Below the pieces are notes generated by a model. It was not told the origin of the DNA, did no database searches, and saw nothing but the letters and a program-made list of their open reading frames with translations. Positions 28,230 to 37,909 of a DNA stretch of 64,000 nucleotides are shown piece by piece. The DNA comes from Chloroflexota bacterium (GTDB lineage: Bacteria > Chloroflexota > Limnocylindria > QHBO01). A program made the translations under genes and the position numbers. The number at the start of each line of letters is the position of its first letter. Within the stretch, counting starts at the first letter, position 1. The DNA lies in assembly GCA_025699005.1 (NCBI GenBank), contig JAILWI010000001.1, forward strand, positions 716,908 through 780,907, given 5' to 3'.

Positions 28230-29009
28230 TCACCCGAGCCAGGCCACGCTGACCATCTCGGCATAGAGTCCCTCCACGTCCACCTCCACGCCCCGTCGAG
28301 CGAACCACTCCCCGACGTTGGCCACGTCCCGGTGCAGGAGCTCGAAGGCATCGGTGTTCGTGGTGAACTCCACCGCCTGCGGCAGGTCGATCACCACCAG
28401 CCGCCCCTCCCACCACAGCAGGTTGTAGGCGGACAGGTCCGCGTGCACGAGCCCGGCCCGTGTCAGCGTTCGCAGCGCCTCGGCCATCTGCTCCCACGCC
28501 GATTCCAGCTCGGCCGGTGACAGGCGCGCCTGGGCGAGCTTCGGTGCCGCCGCCTCGTCGTCGCCGACGAACGTCATGAGGAACCCGTCCTCGGTCCGCT
28601 CGACCGGGTAGGGGACGGTCACGCCGGCCTCCCAGGCACGGCGCAGCATCGTCCACTCCTGCATCGGCCACAGCTGGGCAGCCAGCTCGTGCCCGTATCG
28701 ACTTCGATTGCCGGCCTCGATCGCGCGGCGGTCGCGCGTGCGGAGGTTCCAGCCGGCCTTGTAGATTGCGTCGCCGCGGTAGGAGGTCGAGTTCGAGAAT
28801 CCCTTCTCGCGCAGCTCGTCCTTGCCCGGGTATCGCGGGCGATAGCGCTTGTGGGCCAGGAGGCGAGGTCCGCTCGTCGCGAATCGGCGCTCGAGCAGGA
28901 AGATCTCCGCCTCCTTGCCGGATTTCAGGGTGCCGCGCGGCTCGTCCTCGTAGGGCTCGCCATCGGGCCAGTCCACGGACGGCCCACGCAGCGGTTTCGT
29001 GAAGGACAC
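28230..29009 (-). CDS. RIO-type serine/threonine kinase (RIO1-like)
   Basis: 259 residues. Core motifs are HADLSAYNLLWW (catalytic Asp and Asn) and VVIDLPQAVEF (metal-binding Asp), plus the nucleotide-loop region GTLKSGKEAEIFLLE and the lysine in LLAHKRYRPR. These match RIO1-like kinases, atypical kinases involved in ribosome maturation in archaea and eukaryotes; the role of bacterial members is unclear. GTG at 29009 with TGGGAG about 9 nt upstream. Convergent with cyclase copy B (54 bases between stops). Confidence 0.88.
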   Translation of the reverse strand: MSFTKPLRGPSVDWPDGEPYEDEPRGTLKSGKEAEIFLLERRFATSGPRLLAHKRYRPRYPGKDELREKGFSNSTSYRGDAIYKAGWNLRTRDRRAIEAGNRSRYGHELAAQLWPMQEWTMLRRAWEAGVTVPYPVERTEDGFLMTFVGDDEAAAPKLAQARLSPAELESAWEQMAEALRTLTRAGLVHADLSAYNLLWWEGRLVVIDLPQAVEFTTNTDAFELLHRDVANVGEWFARRGVEVDVEGLYAEMVSVAWLG

Positions 29010-29696
29010 GAAAAAGCACTCCCAATGGGTCTGGAACGTGGGTGGTCGTCCCGACCGGGGAGCGCTTGGGCCGCCTCAGGCTAAGCCGATGAGGTCAGGC
29101 GCGCTCCGTGCGGTCGGGAGGACCGGCAACGATGCTCTGCACGGCGGGTCCTCCTTGATGTGAGCGGATGGCCTGGACGTCGCGGATCATGCGCCGATCG
29201 GGGCCGGTGGCGCAACCCTTCGCCGATCTACGTCGTCCTGCCACGAACGGCTCCGCCCCTCGGCCGATGCTCGGGGCTTCGCCGGCGCCGACAGTGAGCA
29301 GCATCAACCCCAGCGCCCCGAGGACGCACGAACATGCACGGTTCCACGATCAAGCCAGGGACCACCTGGTCACCGAATGCCCGATACCGCCCGCTCCGCC
29401 ACACCCGCGTGAAGCGACCGGGGCGTGGCCCGCGCGTGGCGCTGGACCCCATCTCTGGGATGGCGACCGAACCGGCGCCGGCCAGTCCGCATCGACCGGT
29501 CTCGGCAGGGCCTGTCCGCGTCGCTCCGCGGCGGATCAGCCGATGGCTGTCATCGATGGTCGCGGCGGTGCACCCGACGCACTGAACGCCCGCCGGGTGT
29601 TGGTCAACCCGGTTCTCCGTCGCGCGCATCCGTCATTGACCGTGCTCGGCTCCGGGCGCAATACTCCTTGCCCATTCACGCCGGAAGGACCTCACC
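29010..29696. other. 687-base intergenic stretch without a supported gene
   Basis: Between the divergent RIO kinase and cyclase copy C. Open frames exist on both strands but are arginine/proline-rich with no recognisable motif. A short hairpin (29074-29094, CCTCA/TGAGG stem) and a promoter near 29636 are the only structures seen; no riboswitch or known RNA was recognised. Confidence 0.5.
29636..29664 (+). promoter_or_regulatory. Promoter of cyclase copy C
   Basis: TTGACC (29636-29641), 17-base spacer, CAATAC (29659-29664). The expected transcript start leaves a leader of about 25 nt containing GGAAGGA ahead of the TTG start at 29697. Confidence 0.4.
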
Positions 29697-32600
29697 TTGC
29701 TCTGCGCAGCGTGCGGGACCGCGAACGGAGACGACGCCAAGTTCTGCGTCGAGTGCGGAGCACGCCTGACCGCGAGCTGCGCCTCCTGTGGGCGGGCGAA
29801 CGTGCCAGGCGCCAAGTTCTGCGCGGAGTGCGGAACCGCGCTGAGTGCCGGGACCCAAGGACGCCAGCCCGCCGGCGAGGGAGACGGCCATCGAGGCTCC
29901 GCAGCGGCATCCCCCGGGGTGAGCGCCGATCAGCCGATCGCTGAGCGCCGCCTCGTCTCCGTCCTCTTCGCGGACCTCGTCGGATTCACCTCACTGGCCG
30001 AGTCACGCGACGCTGAGGAGACGCGTGAGCTGCTGAGCACGTATTTCGACCGGTCGCGCGCCGTCATCGAGCGGTACGGAGGCACGATCGAGAAGTTCAT
30101 CGGGGACGCGGTGATGGCTGTGTGGGGCGCACCCGTGGCGCACGAAGATGACGCGGAGCGGGCGGTGCGCGCCGGGCTCGAGCTCATCGATGCCGTGGCC
30201 GGCATGGGCGAGGCGGCCGGTGCTCCGCTGCGAGCCCGCGTAGGGATCGTGTCCGGTGAGGTGGCCGTGACCCTCGGTGCCAAGGACCAGGGCATGGTCG
30301 CCGGCGACATCGTGAACACTGCGTCGCGAGTGCAATCGATCGCGGACCCAGGGACGGTGCTCGTGACCGAGACGACGCGGCGCGCAACGGAGGCAGCCAT
30401 CGCCTACGAGCCGGCCGGGGAGCATCTCCTGAAGGGCAAAGAGACCGGAGTCGCCACCCACCGTGCGATCCGCGTGCTCGGCAGGATCCGGGGGCAGGGC
30501 CGAAACGAGCTGCTGGAGGCTCCGTTCGTCGGCCGTCAGGCGGAGCTCCGCCTCATCAAGGAACTGGTTCACACGACTGGCGAGGAGCGCCGACCCCGCG
30601 TCGTTACGCTGATCGGCCAGGGCGGAATCGGCAAGAGCCGCGTGGCGTGGGAGCTCGCGAAATATCTCGACGGCGTGACCGAGGTCCTCTACTGGCATCG
30701 GGGACGGTGTCCCGCCTACGGCGAGGGGATGAGCTACTGGGCGCTGGCGGAGATGGTCCGCTCCCGTGCTGAAATTGGCGAGGGGGAGGCTGACATCACC
30801 GCACTGCCCAAGCTGCAGGCCATGCTCGACCAGTTCGTGCCGGAGACGGACGAGCGCGCCTGGATCGAGCCGCCGATGCGCGAGCTGCTCGGGATGAGCG
30901 TGCCAGGTGGCGGGGCAGATTCACGCGAGACGCTCTTCGCGGCCTGGCGGACGCTGTTCGAGCGCATCAGCGAGCAGGGCACCACGATCCTGGTCTTCGA
31001 AGATCTCCAGTGGGCCGATGCGGGCCTGCTCGACTTCATCGAGCACCTCCATCAATGGGCGCGCAACCGGCCCATCCTGGTGCTGTCCCTGACCCGGCCG
31101 GAGCTCCTCGATCGCCGTCCGGGCTGGGGCGCCGGATGGCGGAATGCCACGTCGATCGGGCTCGAGCCGTTGTCGGACGACGTCATGCGCGAGCTCCTCG
31201 CCGGCCTCGTCCCCGGGCTGCCCGACGAGGCAGTCGAGCGCATCGTGGAGCGCGCCGAGGGCATTCCCTTCTACGCCGTCGAGACCGTGCGCATGCTTCT
31301 CGCCGATGGGCTGATCGAGCCCGCAGAAGGTGTGTATCGACCCGTCGGCGATCTCAGCCTTCTGGCTGCTCCGGAGACGATCCAGTCGCTCGTAGCGGCG
31401 CGGCTTGACGGGCTCGACGCGCAGCTGCGCCAGCTGATCGGGGCCGCATCGGTCCTCGGCAAGTCCTTCTCACTCAGCGCGCTGGCCGACCTGGTCGAGC
31501 AGGATCCGGGGCAGGTCGAGATGTCCCTGAAGCAGCTGGTGCGCAAGGAGCTGCTCACCGTCGACGATGACCCGCGCTCGCCCGAGCATGGTCAGTACGC
31601 GTTCCTCCAATCGCTGGTCCGCGAGGTCGCACTCAATACCCTCTCCCGCCGCGATCGACGCCGTCTGCACCTCGCTGCAGCTCGCCACTTCGAGGTGCTC
31701 GGCGACGACGAGCTGGCGGGCGTGCTGGCCGGTCACTATCTCGATGCGTATCGTGCACAACCGGATGGCCCCGAAGGGGAGGCCGTGGCAGCCCAGGCTC
31801 GGGTCGCGCTGCGCGCAGCAGCCGACCGCGCGATCAGCCTTGGCTCGTATCACCAGGCGGCGGAACACCTGAAGCGGGCGCTCGACGTGGCGCGAGACGA
31901 CGCCGATCGCGCCGAGCTCGCCTACTTGGCAGGGCACGCGGCATGGAGGGCGACGCAGAGTGACGAGGCCGAAGGGCTGTTCGCTCAGGCCCTCGAGCTG
32001 TATCGGGCGATCGGTGATCGTCGAGCATCGCTCCGGGCTATCGTCGGCTCGGCTCGTGCCATGCTCGTGGTCGGCAAGGTGGAGCCGCTCGAGCTACTGC
32101 TTCAGCGCGCTGCCGAGGAATACGCCGATCTCGAGGGGACTGTCGAGCATCTCGATCTCGCCGAGATCACCGCGCGGCAGATGATGCGTCAGGGAAAGCA
32201 CGCCGAGTCACTCGCATGGTGCGATCGCGGGCTCGCGTCGCGCGCCACGCATGAATCCCCTTCGCTGGTGTGCGAGCTGCTCGTCACGCGCGGAACGGTG
32301 GTCGGTGCAGAGGGTCGCGGGGTTGAAGCGGTGGCCATCCTGCGCGGCGTACTGGCCGTGGCAGAGGACCACGGCCTCAGCGAGGTACAGGTACGGACGC
32401 TCATCAACCTGGGCTTCGTCACGAATCCAGACGACCCCCGCATCGGATTCGCCGCCTCACGTCAGGGGATGGAACTTGCGCTCCATCTGGGACTGGCGCC
32501 CTACCTGCCGTTCCTGTCCAGCAATCTCGTGGACGCGGCGCTGCATCTCGGCCGATGGGACGAAGCCATTGCGGTGATGCAGCCTGCCCTGGAGCTGAAC

Positions 32601-33266
32601 ATCAGCCACGCGAGCCTGGCCCTGATCCGCTCGATGCTCGTGGACATCGCGGCCGCGCGCGGGGAGCCGACGGACGCATACTTTGATGAGTCGACTGCTC
32701 TGGACGACGACCCGCAGGGCCGTGCCGGTGTTCAGAGCTCGCGGGCGGCCATCGCTCTTGCGCAGGGTCAATACTCCGAGGCGATTGAACGAGCGCGCAA
32801 CGCGCTCGACACGTTCGGAGAAGCAGTGACGCCCATGGCGCAAGCGACGATCGGGCACGCCGGTGCGTGGACGCGTGATCGTGAATTGGTGACGGACGCC
32901 ATCCAACGCCTCGAGGTCGGGGGTGGACGCCTCTTCAGGGCCGTGCGGTCGGAAATGGAGGCGGTGCTTGCGGCTCTCGAGGGGCGCCTGGACGAGGCGC
33001 ACGGGATGTTCGCAGCACTCCTCCAGGAGCACGAAGCGATGGGCACCGCCTTCCAGGGCGCAATGTGTCAGATCTCGATGGTCGCGGTGCTGCCCGTTGA
33101 CAGTCCGGAGCGTCGGCGGGCCGCCGATGGCGCCCGTGCGGCCCTTGCCGCCCTGCGCGCGACCCCGTACCTCGACCAGCTCGACGCGATCCTGGCCCGA
33201 ACGGGCCATCCCTCCCCGGTGTCCGCCGTCGCTGACGCGCCTTCTGCTGAGCGTGTGGCCGGATGA
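29697..33266 (+). CDS. Zinc-ribbon / class III adenylate cyclase / AAA ATPase / TPR-like signalling protein (copy C)
   Basis: 1,189 residues from a TTG start that has GGAAGGA 7 nt upstream and opens directly on the first zinc ribbon. Zinc-ribbon cysteines at 3, 6, 17, 20, 28, 31, 42 and 45; cyclase aspartates D93 and D137, catalytic VNTASRVQ; Walker A GQGGIGKS at 307-314; Walker [11 protein letters not shown]; then a long TPR-like region. Same family as copies A and B. The stop overlaps the ATG of a methyltransferase gene by ATGA, so unlike the other copies this one is the head of a coupled pair. Confidence 0.9.
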   Translation: MLCAACGTANGDDAKFCVECGARLTASCASCGRANVPGAKFCAECGTALSAGTQGRQPAGEGDGHRGSAAASPGVSADQPIAERRLVSVLFADLVGFTSLAESRDAEETRELLSTYFDRSRAVIERYGGTIEKFIGDAVMAVWGAPVAHEDDAERAVRAGLELIDAVAGMGEAAGAPLRARVGIVSGEVAVTLGAKDQGMVAGDIVNTASRVQSIADPGTVLVTETTRRATEAAIAYEPAGEHLLKGKETGVATHRAIRVLGRIRGQGRNELLEAPFVGRQAELRLIKELVHTTGEERRPRVVTLIGQGGIGKSRVAWELAKYLDGVTEVLYWHRGRCPAYGEGMSYWALAEMVRSRAEIGEGEADITALPKLQAMLDQFVPETDERAWIEPPMRELLGMSVPGGGADSRETLFAAWRTLFERISEQGTTILVFEDLQWADAGLLDFIEHLHQWARNRPILVLSLTRPELLDRRPGWGAGWRNATSIGLEPLSDDVMRELLAGLVPGLPDEAVERIVERAEGIPFYAVETVRMLLADGLIEPAEGVYRPVGDLSLLAAPETIQSLVAARLDGLDAQLRQLIGAASVLGKSFSLSALADLVEQDPGQVEMSLKQLVRKELLTVDDDPRSPEHGQYAFLQSLVREVALNTLSRRDRRRLHLAAARHFEVLGDDELAGVLAGHYLDAYRAQPDGPEGEAVAAQARVALRAAADRAISLGSYHQAAEHLKRALDVARDDADRAELAYLAGHAAWRATQSDEAEGLFAQALELYRAIGDRRASLRAIVGSARAMLVVGKVEPLELLLQRAAEEYADLEGTVEHLDLAEITARQMMRQGKHAESLAWCDRGLASRATHESPSLVCELLVTRGTVVGAEGRGVEAVAILRGVLAVAEDHGLSEVQVRTLINLGFVTNPDDPRIGFAASRQGMELALHLGLAPYLPFLSSNLVDAALHLGRWDEAIAVMQPALELNISHASLALIRSMLVDIAAARGEPTDAYFDESTALDDDPQGRAGVQSSRAAIALAQGQYSEAIERARNALDTFGEAVTPMAQATIGHAGAWTRDRELVTDAIQRLEVGGGRLFRAVRSEMEAVLAALEGRLDEAHGMFAALLQEHEAMGTAFQGAMCQISMVAVLPVDSPERRRAADGARAALAALRATPYLDQLDAILARTGHPSPVSAVADAPSAERVAG

Positions 33267-34024
33267 GCACGTTCCATGTCGCTGCCGATGCGTATGACCG
33301 CTTCATGGGTCGCTACTCCACGCTGCTCGCCCCGCAGATGGCCGACCTCGCCGGCGTCGCGGCCGGGCAGCGGGTGGTGGACGTCGGCTGCGGCCCCGGT
33401 GCGCTCATCGCCGAGCTCGTGGCACGGGTGGGGGAGGAGTCGGTCAACGCCGCCGACCCGTCGCCGCCGTTCGTGCAGGCCGCGCGCCAGCGCTTTCCCG
33501 GCGTGGTCGTCGAGGAGGCGCCTGCCGAGGCCCTTCCATTCGCCGATGACGCGTTCGATGCGGCGCTCGCCCAGCTCGTGGTGCATTTCATGGCCGATCC
33601 CGTCGCCGGTCTGCGCGAGATGGCCCGTGTCACCCGGCCCGGCGGCGTTGTAGCCGCATGCGTGTGGGACCTGGCCGGCGGTCGGGCGCCGCTCAGCCTG
33701 TTCTGGAGCGTGGCGCGCGAGCTCGATCCGAACGTCTCTGACGAGTCGGGCCGACCCGGCGGGCGGGAAGGCCACCTCGGCGAGCTGTTCACCGCGGCCG
33801 GGCTGCGGGACGTGACGGAGACCGAGCTCACCATCGAGCGCCGGCACGACACGTTCGACGAGTGGTGGGAGCCCTATACCGCCGGCGTCGGACCGGCGGG
33901 TTCGTACTGCGCCGGGCTCGGTCCGGAACGGCTCGTCGAGCTGCGCGAGCAGTCTCGCAAGCGCTTCCCGTCCGAGCCATTCACGCTCACCGCCGTCGCG
34001 TGGGCCGCCCGCGGCGTCGTCTGA
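33263..34024 (+). CDS. Class I SAM-dependent methyltransferase (UbiE/MenG-like fold)
   Basis: 253 residues. Motif I VVDVGCGPGALIAEL, the acidic post-I strand (NAADPS), motif II region FDAALAQLVVHFM and motif III RPGGVVAACVWDL are those of Methyltransf_11/25-type enzymes that methylate small molecules. Substrate unknown. Translation is coupled to cyclase copy C by the overlap 33263-33266. Ends 9 bases from the convergent uvsE stop. Confidence 0.85.
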   Translation: MSTFHVAADAYDRFMGRYSTLLAPQMADLAGVAAGQRVVDVGCGPGALIAELVARVGEESVNAADPSPPFVQAARQRFPGVVVEEAPAEALPFADDAFDAALAQLVVHFMADPVAGLREMARVTRPGGVVAACVWDLAGGRAPLSLFWSVARELDPNVSDESGRPGGREGHLGELFTAAGLRDVTETELTIERRHDTFDEWWEPYTAGVGPAGSYCAGLGPERLVELREQSRKRFPSEPFTLTAVAWAARGVV

Positions 34025-34033
34025 AGCCCTCGA

Positions 34034-35026
34034 TCACTCCTCGGCCGCGGCGACCTCCGGCGCCAGCACGGCGAGACGGCCGCGGAGCCAGAGCAGCGCA
34101 ACGTCCTTCGCCTTCGCCTCGAGCATGACATCGAGCGGACCCCGCGCCGACCGGATGAGCTCGATGAAGTCCCACGGGGAGACGAGATCGGCGTGCGGAC
34201 CGAGCGCCGGCGGCACGACGACATCGCGGCGGCGTCGCGTGCCGGGAATCGGTCGCTTCACGAGGTCCACCGACACGCGCGGGCTCGACAGGTGGACCTT
34301 GGGTCGTACGCCGTCGGGCCAGGACGCCATGGCCGCGGCCAGCGCATCGGCATCGGCGAGACCGGGCGCGGGATGGATCCGCGCGTGATGCCAGTCGTAG
34401 ACGACCCGCACGCCGGTGCGGCGGTGGAGCTCCAGCACGTCGCCCGCGTGGAACAGCCGCTCGTCGTTCTCGAGCCCGACCCGACGTCGGGCGGTGTCCG
34501 AGAGGCGCCCCCAGGCATCGGTCCAGCGGTCGAGCGCGGACGCGCGATCCCCGTACAGGCCGCCGACGTGGACGACGACGGTCGACTCCGGCCCCATGCC
34601 CATGGCGTCGAAGAGCAGGGCGTTGGACTCGAGCTCGGCGAGCGAGCGGTCGCGCAGGCCGTCGTCGCTGCCGTTGATGACGGTGTACTGGCCCGGGTGC
34701 GTCGACAGGCGCAGCCCGAGGGCCCGGGCCCGTGCGCCGAGCTCGGCCAGGTCATCGGCGCAGTCGTCGATCTGTCGTCGGTAGTCGAACTCGGGCAGGT
34801 CAGGGTGGGTGCCGTACGGGATCACGCTGCTCGACATCCGGTACATCCGCACGCCGATCCGCTCGAGGTGGTCCCACACGCCGTGGAGCAGCTCGATCGA
34901 GTGGCGGAGATGCGGCCCGCTCTGCCACCGTCGGTTGTCGGACTCCTTCAGCGGTTCGGTGGCGCCGAGGACCTTGACGGCGAAGCCGAGCCGATAGGGA
35001 ACCGTGGCGTCGGTGGAGGAGGGCAT
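34034..35026 (-). CDS. uvsE: UV-damage endonuclease UvsE/UVDE
   Basis: 330 residues, a TIM-barrel endonuclease that nicks 5' of UV photoproducts to start an alternative excision repair. Diagnostic segments: LGFAVKVLG at the start, MYRMSSSVIPYGTHP, STHPGQYTVING, VVVHVGGLYGD, LENDERLF and VYDWHHARIHP, together supplying the metal-binding His/Glu/Asp residues. The late MLEAKAKDVALLWLR is also conserved. Length is near the family norm. Minus strand, downstream of the LVIVD gene at 35130 but separated by two hairpins. Confidence 0.92.
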   Translation of the reverse strand: MPSSTDATVPYRLGFAVKVLGATEPLKESDNRRWQSGPHLRHSIELLHGVWDHLERIGVRMYRMSSSVIPYGTHPDLPEFDYRRQIDDCADDLAELGARARALGLRLSTHPGQYTVINGSDDGLRDRSLAELESNALLFDAMGMGPESTVVVHVGGLYGDRASALDRWTDAWGRLSDTARRRVGLENDERLFHAGDVLELHRRTGVRVVYDWHHARIHPAPGLADADALAAAMASWPDGVRPKVHLSSPRVSVDLVKRPIPGTRRRRDVVVPPALGPHADLVSPWDFIELIRSARGPLDVMLEAKAKDVALLWLRGRLAVLAPEVAAAEE

Positions 35027-35040
35027 GTGCCATCACATGC

Positions 35041-35057
35041 AGCCCGCATACCGGGCT
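35041..35057 (-). other. Hairpin between LVIVD gene and uvsE
   Basis: AGCCCG and CGGGCT form a 6-bp stem with a 5-base loop, in tandem with the stronger hairpin at 35072-35101. It could protect or terminate the upstream transcript. Confidence 0.3.
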
Positions 35058-35071
35058 CCCCGGCAACGAGA

Positions 35072-35101
35072 AGCGGCGGGCCCGTCGAGGCACCCGCCGC
35101 T
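35072..35101 (-). terminator. Terminator-like hairpin after the LVIVD gene
   Basis: AGCGGCGGG (35072-35080) pairs perfectly with CCCGCCGCT (35093-35101), loop 12 nt, 29 bases after the stop at 35130. On the minus strand it is followed by TCTCGTTG, only a weak T-tract. Confidence 0.4.
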
Positions 35102-35129
35102 CCGTGATTCCACGACCATGGCCGCGGCG

Positions 35130-37052
35130 TCAGTTCCCGAGCAGCCCTCCTCCTGAGACCGTGACGTTGCCCTTGTCGACCACGCCGAAGGCGGCATAGC
35201 CGGAGCCGGTCACGATCCGGAACGTATCGGCGTTGGCCGGTGGCTTGCCCAGGTCCTGCACCTCCAGCACGAACGCGACGCCGCTCACCCCGTTGACCGT
35301 CCCGCGGCCGGTGATGATGGCCTGCCTGCCCTGGATGGTCAGCGAATCGATCTGGGTGGCGTCGACCCGGTCACCGGTGTTCCGGTCGCGGAAGTGGACG
35401 TGGCCGGTGGGAGCATCGGCGCCATCGGCGAACGAGACCGACACCGAGAACTGCGCGCGACCACCGACGGAGGTGCCCTCGAGGATCGTGAACTCGGCGA
35501 GCTGACCTTCGAGCTGTCCACCTCCGTTGACGGAGCCGGGCGTATTCGCCGATGGCACCGAGATGCACTCGGCATCGGTGCAGGAGTCGAAGGTGTAGAC
35601 ATCGAAGCCGCGCGTCATGTCGCCGGCGAAGATGTTGCCCTTGTACTCCTTGGCCGACCACGTCTCGGCACCGGGCATCACGTTCCAGCCCAGGGTGTTG
35701 CCCCAATCGCTGGCCGGGTGCTCCGCGATCCCGTCGCTGCTCGACGATGCCGCCGAGTAGTCGATCCACCAGACGCCCGCGCCGTAGTGGGCGGCCACGA
35801 GCTGGGTGGTGGGCAGGGACGACACGCCGTCGAAGCCGCCCTGGATCGGCCCGGGGCTGACGGACCCGTTGCCGCCGTTGCGGAACACGTGGATCGTGCA
35901 GGAACGCTCGGTGCGGCCGATGCCGGCGAGCGCCGGCTCGAGCGCGTCGGCGACGAGGCCCGGGTTCGGGTAGAACCAGCTGCCGAGGCGTGAGGGCGAC
36001 GACGGCGTGGTCACCGACCAGAAGTGCGCGCCGCCGATGATCCCGTTCGGATCCGTGTTGCAGGCGCTGTTCGAGAGGCCACCGCCGCGCTCATCGGTGA
36101 AGACGAGGGTGCGCCCGTCCGAGCTGACGTCGGCCTGGTGCGAGGTGGTGAGGTTGCGCATGTTGGAGCTTCCGCCGGGCTCCGTGTTCTGCGGGATGAA
36201 AGCGATCGTCGTGGCGTTCCGGTTGAAGATGTCGCGAACGTCGACGATGTAGGTCCCCGTCCCGGGGCTGGCCGCGTACATCGTGTTGCCGTCGGCCGAG
36301 AACGAGGTGTCGTGTGCCGCGCCGGTGACGCCGCCCGGAATCTTGCGGGCCATCGTCAGCGGGGTGCTGCGCAGGTCCACGACCTCCACGCCGGTCCGGG
36401 TCGTGTCGACCGCGAGCCACTGGCCGCTCGGATGAAGGGTCGCGTTGTGCGCGCCGTTGCCGGCGGTCTGCACGACGTAGCAGTCGAGCAGCGCCGTGGT
36501 GAACGTCGCCGTGGTGGGGTTGTACGTCAGGCGGATGACGTCTACGCCGCCCTGCTGGATCGCGGTTGGCTGCTTCGCACGCAGGCACTCCGAGACGTGC
36601 GGGCCGACCACGACCGGGTCGAACGCGACCACCGCGGTGTCGCCGCGGACCTGCACGTCGTTCTGCCAGCCGGGATCGGTGTACGCGCCGGCGAGGAACG
36701 GACGTGCCGGGTCGGTGATGTCGAAGATGCGGAGGCCGGCGCCCATCGTGCCGAGGAACGCATAGTCACGGGTCTTGCCCTTGGCGTCGACGCGGGACTG
36801 GAACTCGATGTCCGTGCCGACAAAGCCGCACACGTTGGCGACGTGCGTGATGTTGCGTGCCGAGCGCGGCACGAGCCCCGGCGTGGCGACCGCCTCACAG
36901 GGGAGTGGGGTGTTGTGGGCCGGATCCGCGGAGATGGCCGGATCCTCCTGGCCGAAGAGGGCGGCCGGGGCGGAGGCGAGCAGGACGAGCGCGGCGAGGA
37001 CGGCAATCAGCCGGACCATCGACAGGTTCGTCGCTCCAGGACGAGGCGACAT
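35130..37052 (-). CDS. Exported LVIVD-repeat beta-propeller protein with post-COAP-type C-terminal domain
   Basis: 640 residues. A signal peptide is clear (hydrophobic core VRLIAVLAALVLLASAPAAL, cleavage near LFG-QE). Repeats of the LVIVD type (LRIFDITDPARPFLAGAYTD, VEVVDL, YIVDVRDIF) fill residues 90-510 and end with IFAGDMTRGFDVYTF. The last 110 residues (FTILEGTSVGGRAQFSVSVS...) resemble a post-COAP accessory domain. Predicted extracellular or surface protein, possibly a matrix or adhesion component; no catalytic residues recognised. Upstream GAGGAG 11 nt before ATG 37052. First of four such proteins in this region. Confidence 0.75.
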   Translation of the reverse strand: MSPRPGATNLSMVRLIAVLAALVLLASAPAALFGQEDPAISADPAHNTPLPCEAVATPGLVPRSARNITHVANVCGFVGTDIEFQSRVDAKGKTRDYAFLGTMGAGLRIFDITDPARPFLAGAYTDPGWQNDVQVRGDTAVVAFDPVVVGPHVSECLRAKQPTAIQQGGVDVIRLTYNPTTATFTTALLDCYVVQTAGNGAHNATLHPSGQWLAVDTTRTGVEVVDLRSTPLTMARKIPGGVTGAAHDTSFSADGNTMYAASPGTGTYIVDVRDIFNRNATTIAFIPQNTEPGGSSNMRNLTTSHQADVSSDGRTLVFTDERGGGLSNSACNTDPNGIIGGAHFWSVTTPSSPSRLGSWFYPNPGLVADALEPALAGIGRTERSCTIHVFRNGGNGSVSPGPIQGGFDGVSSLPTTQLVAAHYGAGVWWIDYSAASSSSDGIAEHPASDWGNTLGWNVMPGAETWSAKEYKGNIFAGDMTRGFDVYTFDSCTDAECISVPSANTPGSVNGGGQLEGQLAEFTILEGTSVGGRAQFSVSVSFADGADAPTGHVHFRDRNTGDRVDATQIDSLTIQGRQAIITGRGTVNGVSGVAFVLEVQDLGKPPANADTFRIVTGSGYAAFGVVDKGNVTVSGGGLLGN

Positions 37053-37143
37053 GTTCGTGTGAACTCCTCAATGCAACCTGATGACCGAGGCTTGGGTCTC
37101 GGTCTCGCTCGAGTTGTGGCTCGGGGTCGCGGGATCGCGGCAA

Positions 37144-37149
37144 ATTGTA
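37144..37149 (-). promoter_or_regulatory. Possible -10 box for the LVIVD gene at 37052
   Basis: TACAAT on the minus strand, about 92 bases upstream of the ATG, inside an unusually A/T-rich patch for this GC-rich window. No matching -35 at normal spacing; a TTGACT only 4 bases upstream is too close. Confidence 0.25.
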
Positions 37150-37240
37150 CTCCAGTCAAAAAACCGTCTCGGGTCCGTGCCGTCGGGCACTCCCCGGAAT
37201 GTCCCGCGCGCACGGCCTCACGAGGCAAAATGGACGCCCG

Positions 37241-37879
37241 ATGTCCTCGACCGAAGCCCTCGGCCGTCCCGCCGACGCGGCATACCCCCCAGGCCGCCCG
37301 GTGAGCGGCGCCATCGCCGGCGCGATCTCGGCGCTCGTCTTCACCGTCGTCCACTTCTTCGTGATCAGCGACATCTGGTGGTCGCTCGTCCCGATGCTCG
37401 TCGCCGGAGCGGCGTGCGGCGCGGTCCTCGCCGCGACCTTCGGGCTCATGCCCGCGCACCGCCGCACGACGGCGGCCTGGTTCGGCTACAACGCCGTGTG
37501 GGTCGCGCTGCTCGGGACCCTCAGCGTGGTTTCGATCCTCGTCTTCGAGCCGGTCGTCACGGTCCGCGAGCTCATCGAGGCGAACTCCGGCCCGCCCGAC
37601 GAGCTCATCGGCCAGGCGCTTCCGATGACCGCCGTCTTCACGGTCGCATCGGCGGCGGTGGTGAGCCGCCTCGTCATCGGCCGGTGGTCCGCGTTTCTTC
37701 CCGTCCTGGGAACCGCCGCGGTCGTGGTGCTGCTCCTCGGGCTCAACCTGTCGATCACGGGGCTCGCCGAGTTCGAATCGGGCCAGGGCGTGCTCATCGC
37801 CGAGCTGTTCGGGCTCGTCGTCATGCTGGCCGTCGTCTACGCGGTGGTCTTCTGGGTCCTCCGGCGCCGCGACCTCTGA
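37241..37879 (+). CDS. Hypothetical integral membrane protein
   Basis: 212 residues with about six hydrophobic helices and short loops (AIAGAISALVFTVVHFFVIS, the WWSLVPMLVAGAACGAVLAA region and others). I do not recognise a family. ATG at 37241 lies 9 nt after CAAAAT; the longer frame from 37145 is not supported. The gene is followed after 42 bases by the DDN-type gene, which has its own -10 box. Confidence 0.7.
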   Translation: MSSTEALGRPADAAYPPGRPVSGAIAGAISALVFTVVHFFVISDIWWSLVPMLVAGAACGAVLAATFGLMPAHRRTTAAWFGYNAVWVALLGTLSVVSILVFEPVVTVRELIEANSGPPDELIGQALPMTAVFTVASAAVVSRLVIGRWSAFLPVLGTAAVVVLLLGLNLSITGLAEFESGQGVLIAELFGLVVMLAVVYAVVFWVLRRRDL

Positions 37880-37909
37880 GCCCGCGCAGCATCACGAACC
37901 CACCTCGCC

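Noticed and set aside
29168..29944. Plus-strand open frame in the intergenic stretch running into cyclase copy C
   Set aside because: Wrong frame relative to the zinc-ribbon protein, no motif, low-complexity Arg/Pro content.
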